From NCBI GenBank assembly GCA_035771165.1, contig JAWNZC010000002.1, positions 1,671,501 to 1,735,500 on the forward strand: 64,000 bases of DNA, given 5' to 3'. Every line of letters starts with the position of its first letter. Position 1 is the first letter of the stretch. The stretch is from Paragorgia papillata (Eukaryota; Cnidaria; Anthozoa; Scleralcyonacea; Coralliidae). A model generated the notes under the pieces. The model was given only the letters and a program-made list of their open reading frames with translations, had not been told where the DNA came from and made no database searches. Of this stretch, positions 48,085 to 57,136 are shown piece by piece. The translations under genes and the position numbers were made by a program.

Positions 48085-48560
48085 TAACTGCATCGTGCAG
48101 GAATCGAACCCAGCTCGCAGAGGTGAAAGGCACGTGCACTAACCACTGTGCCACCAACACCCCAAAAGTTACTCTGTCTAACTCCGGACTATTTTACTCT
48201 GTCTAACTCCGGACTATTTTACTCTGTTTAACACCAGACTATTTTACTCTGTCTAACACCAGACTATTTTACTCTGTCTAACACCTAGAACATTGGGAGC
48301 TTAAAAGGGCTGAAGGGAAGAATTAAAAGGAAGAATGTTGTACAAAGGGAAGAAGCAGAACATTAGCTATATTAAAATCCTACGGCCATGTGAAAGAACT
48401 GCCATTTTTTAACGTCAGTAATCACTATATAGTTGGGTTTTTAACTTGACGTTGTCATAAAGTTTCATCCTGTCTGCTATTTGAATTCTAGTGAATCAAT
48501 GGTTAGAGCGTCCAGTTTGTACTCAAAAGGTTGTGGGTTTGAGTCCGGTCCGGAGGAGCT
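48085..48560. repeat. Two tRNA-like repeat heads flanking a short hairpin-core array
   Basis: 48085-48165, minus strand: GGTGGCACAGTGGTTAGTGC (A-box) and GCTGGGTTCGATTCCTGC (B-box). 48484-48560, plus strand: GTGAATCAATGGTTAGAGCG and GGTTGTGGGTTTGAGTCC. Both look like tRNA-derived SINE promoters; neither forms a convincing complete cloverleaf. Confidence 0.5.
48169..48291. repeat. 25-bp hairpin-core array, five units
   Basis: Five units of ACTCTGTCTAACxCCxGAC + TATTTT in the inverse orientation, including CTCCGGAC variants. Directly follows the tRNA-like repeat ending near 48165. Confidence 0.85.
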
Positions 48561-48765
48561 CAGAATTCTGAGCTAAAATACATGATTGCATGTGTCATCA
48601 ACATATACATCATACCGTCATCCAAGCTTCATGGGGGAAACCCCATTCACGCCCATTCATAGTTGCATACTTATGCGAATTACACTTAATAGTTGACATG
48701 GTATAGTTTCGAAATAAGTTCCAGGGTAGTTCCCTTCCCACATGCATAAAAGGCCATAAGCAGGA

Positions 48766-48776
48766 TTTATATAAAA
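48766..48776 (+). promoter_or_regulatory. TATA-like box upstream of the third growth-factor-like gene
   Basis: TTTATATAAAA about 85 nt before the ATG at 48858. Spacing allows a start site near 48800. Motif match only. Confidence 0.45.
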
Positions 48777-48857
48777 TCAGTGTTATATATCCAAAGCGTT
48801 AACCTGAGCGGCAAAAAGAAAATTCTATACTTTTACTCTATTGAACTCGGTAACAAG

Positions 48858-49391
48858 ATGAGAATATTGAACATGGTCTTGGTGCTGCTTGGATATCTTT
48901 CTAAATGTTCAGGTATTGCATTAAAATACAATTTATATACACGTTACTATAAAAACACACGCAGTTTAAATGGTATATGGTATATGGGAAGAAATTATAA
49001 ATATTGGTGTTCATTTTCTTAGGGCAAAATTGTAGGCCGAAGAAAACGTTTACAAAAGTCGTTCCACCTAACTTGGAGAACGAAGGCTACATGCAAATGT
49101 ACATACAGATACAATGGTGTATGTTTCCTTGTGAGCCAAGCGAGCCAAGCGGGACAAAACACTTATACGCAAGCGTTGGACATCACACAAAGAAAAGAAA
49201 TCACATAAATGGGACAAAATCTTTTAAAATTGAGCAGCACATAAAATGTCGAAATTCTTCTAGCGAGATCGACGAGGACAAAAAAATTAGAAATTCCTCC
49301 AGCAAGATCAACGAAACCGAAGTCCAAGACTACATGCGAGAGGAATATATTCGTGAAGGAAAGATCCCGCATGGTATTCTAGCAGAAGCAG
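48858..49391 (+). CDS. Short, diverged PDGF/VEGF-like gene, first two exons
   Basis: Exon 1 (48858-48912) encodes a signal peptide, MRILNMVLVLLGYLSKCSG; the phase 1 intron after it is in the same place and phase as in the two larger paralogues. Exon 2 (49023-49391) reads NCRPKKTFTKVV, IQIQWCMFPC, then a spacer and KSFKIEQHIKCRNSS. This follows the VEGF order CxP..., [RW]C-x-x-x-C, F-x(2-4)-H-x-x-C-R; the first-to-last Cys spacing from WC to KC (43 residues) is close to that of VEGF-A. A basic and acidic linker follows (SSSEIDEDKKIRNSSSKINE). Exon 2 ends at AAGCAG|GTACGT in phase 1, so more exons must follow. One phase-compatible candidate, 52038-52177, would encode a transmembrane segment and stop; the exons near 52429 are another. 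The homology is weak and rests on motif order. Confidence 0.55.
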
Positions 49392-49461
49392 GTACGTTAA
49401 ACTTGCTATGTTAACAAGGATAAAGCTATTGCTAATTATTTTGATGTACATTCTTTTGATG

Positions 49462-49798
49462 TAAAGCCCTAATCAAACGAGAACGCAAGACATCGCAAGT
49501 CACCGTGACAAAGGGGGCTTTCCATTTACACGGTTAGACCGGTCAGTCCGGTTAAATGGAACACGATTCGTTTGAGACCTGGGATGGTCTGACTGGAAAA
49601 TTTGGTCCTAATCAAAAGCAAGTCCATTCTGGTCGGACTGATCGGTCTAACCTTGTCAATTGGAAAGCGCCCAAAGTTAAAACTTGTTTAAAATACTCAT
49701 GAAACCTTTATTTTGTTAATTTGGGTGTTCAAACGACCGCCACAGAAATTCTGACTGCCAACTTGCGATGACTTGCGTTCTCGTTTGATTAGGGCTTA
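49462..49798. mobile_element. MITE, second copy of the 10631-10858 family, with an insertion
   Basis: Ends AAGCCCTAATCAAACGAGA and TCTCGTTTGATTAGGGCTT. Its interior matches the copy at 10631-10858 in inverse order (TTTGGGTGTTCAAACGACCG), except for 160 bp of extra sequence at 49513-49672. Confidence 0.88.
49513..49672. mobile_element. 160-bp MITE nested in another MITE, empty site known
   Basis: Ends GGGGGCTTTCCATTTACACG and inverse ATTGGAAAGCGCCC, with GGTTAGACCGGTCAGTCCG sub-terminally on both sides. AAA borders both sides. The sister copy at 10631-10858 has the uninterrupted site (complement of GTGACAAAGTTAAAAC), so AAA is a 3-bp target duplication. Confidence 0.88.
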
Positions 49799-49905
49799 AC
49801 GCTTTGAAGCCTGACAGACGATTGAACGTCAGACGATTAGCACATGGAGAGGTCAAGACCTCGAAGTGTTAATCAGTGTTAAGTGTTATTCATGCACTGA
49901 ATGAA

Positions 49906-50025
49906 GGGCCTTCGCTCGAAACGTTAGACTCCTACGTTCTCTGTTTCGGCAGTATATCTAACCTTACTATATTTCGATTGTTGTTTCAACACTGCCTACG
50001 CAGCACACTACTTTTATTTCACTTA
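49906..50025. repeat. Copy of the GAAGGGCCTTCGCTCGAAACG dispersed repeat
   Basis: GAAGGGCCTTCGCTCGAAAC, then CTCCTACGTTCTCTGTTTCG, GCAGTATATCTAACCTTACT and CACTGCCTACGCAGCACACT. Half-copy of the palindromic form at 38817-38989. Confidence 0.85.
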
Positions 50026-50564
50026 ATATGATTACATTATTACTGAGCAAGCCCGCTAACGTACGTATACCACATGCACATTTACTACTTAATATCACTT
50101 TAATTACGTCTCATTTAAACGCCACCTCTTAACCTTAGGTTGTGACTGAAGTTAGTCCGAATATTCATACTTATTATATATATTTATATATATATTCATA
50201 TATATGTAAACTTAGCGAACATATTATACACTTACTATTTGTGATTTAGAGCAATAGTGTCCCGTGAATCGTGATTAAACTGTTGAAAAAGTCGAAGATG
50301 TTGAAGTGAAAATTTAAAAAAACAAACAGTAACTCGTGACAAGACACCCCCCCCCCCCCTTTTGCCCCCGAAATGTCGACTTGCAAGCGGTACACGGCGA
50401 TTTATTGGTAACTTCACATAATATGAAGTTCTATTGAAAATCAGAACAACTAACTCTAAGTGAACTTCATGTTATGTGAAGTCCGATGCGAATTTTTAGC
50501 AAGTTGCAAAAAATACGAATTTTTAGTAACTTGCAAAAAAAACGCCGTGTATAAATATTGTGCA

Positions 50565-51582
50565 ATGTCATGCGGGAAAGAACATCCGGTTTGATTGTAA
50601 CACATTTAATTAACTATAAAGCGGAAATAAACCAAACAATCATACAATCTTTCCAAGGATAGTACCATTTGCAACCTCCCGTGAACCGTGCCACAGTTCA
50701 CTCGTACGTTTACGGTTTTAAGAATGCATTTTTGAGAGGAAACTTTTGGCACTTAAACAATCATTATTAATCACAAACCCTTTTGACAGTCTATTATTGA
50801 TTAGTCTATTATTGAAATGTCAAAATTTTCCTCTAAAAAATGCATTTCTAAAACGTAAACGTACGTGTGAACTGTGGGATCGTTAGGATAGCCTGCGAGC
50901 AGACGTTCTTTCTTGGGTGAGACGAGGAGAGAAAGAACATCTGCCGTCAAACCCTATAATTGGCCTTCCACCCCTTGACACCTGGAATGTAAACAAACTG
51001 CAAAGTCATGACTTGCCTTCGACGTATCTACACTGGTGAAATAAACGTCTACTTACAATACTCACCATATCGTTAACTGACTGATATTGCTCTGCAATAA
51101 AAGGAAACCTCGCGATTTCCTTCTAATCCTATTTAAGTAAGTATTTGCCAATTCTTTCACTGGCCGCCTTTTGCAGAAGCCCACGCTTATTTCACTCGGG
51201 ATAACTGAACCCGTTGAAAGTTGAGCAAAACGTCTCGGCTTCACAGCAAATGACCTTGATTATTTAAAAGTTAACTGAACGATTTTGTCTCAACACAAGC
51301 GAAAATATTAAACGATCCCAGACCCAGCCACATTCTGATAATGACAGTGAAAGTTAGAAAATTGTTATTAATCGTTGGCCAATCATAATAGAAGCGGAAG
51401 TAGCAGAGACGTTATAAGCCAATCAGAACATTAGTCCGCCACACGGACCTGACTGCCTACTCTTCTCCCAAACCACACATTAGGAAAGATTGCATGATTG
51501 TTTGTTATCAGGTCGCAATTTCCGCTTAGTTAATTAAGTGTGTTACAATCATACCGGATATTCTTTCTCGCGTGATATTGCA
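50565..51582. repeat. 1-kb foldback element with about 100-bp arms
   Basis: Left arm near 50565-50665 (GTTTGATTGTAACACATTTAA, AAGCGGAAATAAACC, CAATCATACAATCTTTCC) is the inverse of the right arm near 51478-51582. A smaller inverted pair, CGTACGTTTACGGTTTTAAG / TAAAACGTAAACGTACG, lies inside at 50700-50885. No gene seen inside. Confidence 0.75.
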
Positions 51583-51608
51583 TATAACAGATCGCAATCA
51601 GCCGTCCG

Positions 51609-51963
51609 CACGTTGTAACCAATAAACTATTGTAATTGTAAGAGCATTGTAGGCAATAAATTATTGCATTGTAATGCTAGAAGAGGTTATTAATGAAAAC
51701 CGAACCCCCGAACCCTAACCTCACAAAAAATGAGTTTCCCGGGGGGCACCCTAACCCTAACCCCAAAAGTGCCGGGGGTGTCCTTACCTACCACGTCCCC
51801 GTCCAACCACCCAAATGTGTTCGTGAATTTATGGTCCACAGTCGTTACCAAACATTGTGGGATGCGCAGTGAAGTTGAATCCGTCATTTGGCGCATATTA
51901 CAATGCAATAATTTATTGCCTACAATGCTCTTACAATTACAATAGTTTATTGGTTACAACGTG
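51609..51963. repeat. 355-bp MITE with 67-bp arms
   Basis: 51609-51675 and 51897-51963 are near-perfect inverses, starting CACGTTGTAACCAATAAACT. The interior includes CACCCTAACCCTAACCCC, a short telomere-like CCCTAA run, which is probably chance. Confidence 0.88.
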
Positions 51964-51967
51964 AGGA

Positions 51968-52566
51968 ATGGGTTCAGCTATAATTCCAAGCAGGCGGTGT
52001 GTGGCCTCTGATCGCCAAGCATGGCGGGCTATTTTAGTAAGTCGGTTCATATATACGTTTACACCATACACCAGTTTCATAATGGTGATTATTCTTTTGT
52101 GCATTATGTGCATTTTAATAAGTCTTTCTATAGCCTCGTTTGTGTGTCTGCAATTCAAAAGAATCTTTGCTTCATAGCGAGGCCAGATAGGTTCATTTAG
52201 ATGCACATAAAAGAATATTTTAAAGTGAAGGCCTTTATGAAAGTGGTCTATGCGAGCTCTCGAAGTGAGAGTTGTTTCAACCATAAAGCTAACCATGCAG
52301 TATAAATAATACAATATCTCATTAGTTCTTTTCTTGTTTACATAGGTATTCGTTGCAAAAGTGGACCTTATATTTTTCAACATTGGCTAGGGAATAAAAC
52401 TTTGATTGTTGTATCTCCTTGGGCACAGGTCATGAGGTGTATTGACGATCGTGAATGTGAAGCTACAAAGAAAAGCCTACGCTATTTTCCGCGTACCCAA
52501 CACGTTGGAGTAGCTCATGTTAATATCTCTGCGTATAATCACATCGAATGTCGCAAAAGAAGTTAA
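51968..52566 (+). CDS. Possible PDGF/VEGF-like half-domain exons
   Basis: 52429-52566 follows a good pyrimidine tract and cacag acceptor. It reads VMRCIDDREC, then HVGVAHVNISAYNHIECRKRS and stop. The pattern RC-x4-REC ... N-H-I-E-C-R is that of the second half of a PDGF/VEGF knot and resembles IEQHIKCR in the gene at 48858. A candidate exon before it, about 51968-52036 (PSRRCVASDRQAWRAIL, donor TTTA|GTAAGT, phase 0), would supply an earlier Cys. In the alternative reading, the same stretch contains the acceptor of an exon 52038-52177 encoding a hydrophobic segment (MVIILLCIMCILISLSIASF) and a stop. These may be downstream exons of the 48858 gene, a separate small gene or a decayed copy. Confidence 0.35.
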
Positions 52567-53171
52567 TCAGCATACGTTTGAAACATATGCTTGAATATAT
52601 TTTTAATTTATAAATATTGTGGAAAGCACTAAACAACAGAGTGAGCCCCCCCCCCCCTCTTTCTGAAGACTGGGCGAAAAGACGTATTGAACTCTACTGC
52701 GCATCCCACAATTTTCTGCAAGGATATTTGTCTAGAAATTGAAATAAATTGCCTGCTAATGCGAGATTCATGTTAGAGTCAGGTTTTATTAATTTCCATA
52801 CGTCAAACGGACACATTCGGAAGAGGGGATTTGAGGACTCTGTTGTTTACTATTAGTTGGCCATTATTCTTTGAAAATTCTGCATGAGTAAATCTATATT
52901 TTATTGTATCAATATCTGCATTACCTTTCGATTCTTCTATCTGAATTTGTGACATTGCATATTTATTTGTTACGTGTATTTAGTGTATAGAACTATATAA
53001 TTATATATTGAACTTACGTGATTTTATTTAGCCTTTATTTTAATTTATTCTAGTTTAAGCCTATAAAAGCAGACTGTTAGATATATCATATGCTTTTCTG
53101 AAGAAGGGGCTCTGCCCCGAAACGTCAAAATAAAAAGGTTTTTAAATGTTCCTGTCTTACGACTACTGATT

Positions 53172-53175
<4 letters not shown>

Positions 53176-53222
<47 letters not shown>

Positions 53223-53329
53223 TTGTCACCGACGATCGCATGTGTATAAGTAATTGATGAAATTCATTCAGATTGTTCCAAGCTACACTGATGAGCTGTT
53301 GTACAGCGAAACACCGTGTCTGTAGATTG

Positions 53330-53374
<45 letters not shown>

Positions 53375-53395
53375 AATCAGTAGTCGTAATATATA
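53176..53395. repeat. (TA)n tracts flanking an inverted ACTGATTTAAC block
   Basis: 53176-53218, 53332-53370 and 53388-53404 are TA runs. GACTACTGATTTAACTATAT (left) and ATATAGTTAAATCAGTAGTC (right) are inverse, so 53160-53390 is a palindromic element bounded by TA repeats. A GAAGGGGCTCTGCCCCGAAACGTC relative lies just upstream. Confidence 0.8.
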
Positions 53396-53559
53396 TATAT
53401 ATATTGTACATATCTTGACTTGATAACAGTTTATTGTAGGAATTTTTGCGTGAAATAAAAGTTTTATTTTGATGTGTGTTCATAAAATTATGAAAAAAGA
53501 GGGCACCCAGCGAGCTATTATTCAAATAGTTAACTTCTTCACTACCGAGGGCTCTCCCG

Positions 53560-54195
53560 CTTGACAAGTAAAATCGTCTGGTGTTAGACAGAGTAAAATA
53601 GTCTGGTGTTAGACAGAGTAAAATAGTCTGGTGTTAGACAGAGTAAAATAGTCTGGTGTTAGACAGAGTAAAATAGTCTGATGTTAGACAGAGTAAAATA
53701 GTCTGGTGTTAGACAGAGTAAAATAGTCTGATGTTAGACAGAGTAAAATAGTCTGATGTTAGACAGAGTAAAATAGTCTGATGTTAGACAGAGTAAAATA
53801 GTCTGATGTTAGACAGAGTAAAATAGTCTGGTGTTAGACAGAGTAAAATAGTCTGGTGTTAGACAGAGTAAAATAGCCTGGTCTTAGACAGAGTAAAATA
53901 GTCTGGTGTTAGACAGAGTAAAATAGTCTGGTCTTAGACAGAGTAAAATAGTCTGGTGTTAGGCAGAGTAAAATAGTCTGGTGTCAGGCAGAGTAAAATA
54001 GTCTGGTGTTAGGCAGAGTAAAATAGTCTGGTGTTAGGCAGAGTAAAATAGTCTGGTGTTAGGCAGAGTAAAATAGTCTGGTGTTAGCCAGAGTAAAATA
54101 GTCTGGCGTTAGACAGTAAAATAGTCTGGTGTTGGGCAGAGTAAAATAGTCTGGTGTTAGGCAGAGTAAAATAGTCTGGCGTTAGACAGTAAAAT
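53560..54195. repeat. 25-bp hairpin-core array, about 25 units
   Basis: Longest array of AGTAAAATAGTCTGG + TGTTAGACAG units in the window. Variants (ATGTTAG, TCTTAG, GGCAG) occur in runs, which indicates segmental duplication within the array. It ends 490 bp before the STYXL1 start codon. Confidence 0.92.
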
Positions 54196-54254
54196 ACTGT
54201 ACGTAAAAATGTTTGCATAAAATAAATATAATGATTCTAATCAGGCAATTGTCG

Positions 54255-54611
<357 letters not shown>

Positions 54612-54685
54612 AATCGCACTCTCGGACCCAGGTTTTTCTCCAAATGGTGAGAGTGAAACCATGGCAACTGCGGAGGTAAACCAAT

Positions 54686-55790
54686 ATGGCCGACGAAGTA
54701 AGCGTTGGGTTTTGCTTACGCGATTCAACGGATATTTTCAATACCTTAAACCAGGCTTGTATACTTTATATGTTATCTCTCGTAAGAAAGCTTTGAAAAT
54801 CTTTATATTTCAGACTGCAACGTTACAAGTTTTTTTTAGTAATCTAAAATGACATTGTATTGGAGGGTGTTGTATAAAATGTTAGTTTTGTTGTAAGTTG
54901 TATTAAACTGCTCTATAACTGACATCTTAGACTATAAAATGATTTACTGACGTTTCGAGCGGAGCCCCTCATCAGAGTAAAAATGATGAAGGGCTGTGCT
55001 CGTAACGTCTTTTCGTTATGAAAAGTCAAATCTTGTATTCTTATCAAAATTAAAAGGACTAAAAGCTCTTCTGAGGAATAAAACCTCAGTCGTGGCAGAA
55101 ACAGACTAACAGCACTTAAGTACAGTTTAAGTTTTAATACATCTAGTTAAAAAGAACTCAGATAAAAAAAAACGCAGCAACTCTTTCCTGTCCGAATTGG
55201 TTTTTAGTATTTTATTCTGGCTAACGTCGACGATTTTATTCACCTCTGGGGAAGCCATCGGACAGGAATGAGTTATAAACTATCTCTCTAACTCTTTCCT
55301 GTCCGAATTGGTCTTTAGTATTTTATTGTGGCTAACGCCAGACGATTTTATTCATCTTTGGGGAAGCCCTCGGACAGGAATGAGTTAAGCTGTACTGTGA
55401 CCCAGTTTCTACAGTGACTGAAAGAGAGGCTTTATAATGCATTGAGTTTAATATGTATAGGTATCATTGAAGATTGCTCTGAGACCTCGTTTACACAGTA
55501 CCCGAGTATTGGATGAATTCGGAACCGGTCTTGAATTAGTACGGTACCTTGTAAACTTAGCCTAAGAATTGTTTTTTGAACCACTACTTTTTAGACAGAT
55601 ATAAATTATCCAAGACTCAGTGATCCAAACTATTTATTGCTACTTGGTAACTATTAAATATAAATATTTATTATTGTATATTGACTTATAAATTTATTTA
55701 TATATTTATTTATTTATTTATTTATTTATATATTTATTTATTTAATTATTTAATTATTTATTTATTATTTATTTATTTATTTATTTATTC

Positions 55791-55839
<49 letters not shown>

Positions 55840-57081
55840 TTTATTTGTTTATTTATTTACCAGCTTTGCCAAAGTTTTACGAGTTTGTTTTTCCTTTTTT
55901 ATTTTACATAAGATACCAGGAAGAGAAATGATTACAATGAAAGTCACATACTAACAGCAAAGTATGCCCCCAGAGTAAGTTGTCTGTCGACATAACATAA
56001 ACCAATTGACTGTACCGAAAAAGATGGCAGTGGTACATTTAACCACAATGCTTTGCAACCTCAAATGGCATGAGTTTTGGCAGGAGCAGGGTTTTACATG
56101 TAATGGAAGCTCTGAGTCGGGCCATATGGGTTAGGATATGGGCCACAAGATTACCTTTTAACAAGACCCTGTACATATATTAAGGTAGCCTGCTGGGCTG
56201 GGGCCTTCCTCAAGCCTGCTGAAACGCCTGCTACACAGGCTAGTACTGGTTGCTGTACGTAATTATTGTTATTTACAGTATTTTTGTATTTTTTTAGAAT
56301 GAGGCTGGGTCATTTGTTGTACCTTATGAGGCAGAACTACAGACCAAAACACACTGTATTGTGTATGATAGTCGGACAAATTCTCTCAATGACAAAGGTA
56401 TGTAACATTTCTAACTTATGCATTCTAGATTTCTACAGTTATAATAATTAGGATACTAACATTATATTATATTTCATTCTAATTTGCTTGAAGGAAGTCC
56501 AGCTATTTCCTGTGCCAAGTTATTGTGGGATATGGGCAGCAAGAACCCAATTATAATTATTAAAGGTGAATAAAAAACACAGTGTAGAATATATACATTT
56601 TAAGACCAAACCAGGACCAGTTGCGAAAAATGCAACTACACAGGCATGACCTTGCGATTCTAGTGCAATGCTCTGACCACTGAGCCACGGAGGCGTTGCC
56701 GAGAGCTTGATCGCGAGTTCTGTATATATAATAAGGTGGTAATGCCAGGAGAGAATTGGGTATATTATAAGTGATATTGGGCATATGTAATCTTGCTATT
56801 GCTATGTAATCGAGTGAAATGCCCAATATTACTAATAAAAAATCCAGTTGTGTAGCTAATTTGGTTGACTTGTCCTTATGTACTGTAAGTTGTTACTTTT
56901 TTAGGTGGATATGAAGAGTTTTCAGCTCTTTATCCTTTTCTGAGGACGCAGAAAATAATTTACACTCAAATGGTATGCTTTGATCGTAGCATTTATTTGT
57001 TTGTTTGTTTGTTCATTTTTTTGTTTGTTTGTTTGTTTGTTTGTTTGTTTGTTTGTTTGTTTGTTTGTTTGTCTGTCTGTT

Positions 57082-57136
<55 letters not shown>

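Larger units (their letters stand above)
32117..48765. other. 16.6-kb gene-poor region filled with nested repeats
   Basis: After the stop of paralogue A I find no exon with splice support or a recognisable protein until the signal-peptide exon at 48858. The region is mostly palindromic and inverted-repeat elements, hAT-like insertions, a 38-bp tandem repeat and microsatellites (listed separately). The short frames at 38070-38360, 44388-44609, 44825-45046 and 45168-45401 show no domain and partly overlap inverted repeats. The 3' UTR of paralogue A is expected just after 32116; I see no clear polyadenylation signal close by. Confidence 0.6.

Noticed and set aside
51746..51766. Interstitial telomere repeat (CCCTAACCCTAAC)
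   Set aside because: Only about two and a half units, inside a MITE; too short to imply a former chromosome end.
51937..52383. 148-residue open frame on the minus strand
   Set aside because: No recognisable motif, overlaps a MITE arm and lies opposite better-supported candidate exons on the plus strand.
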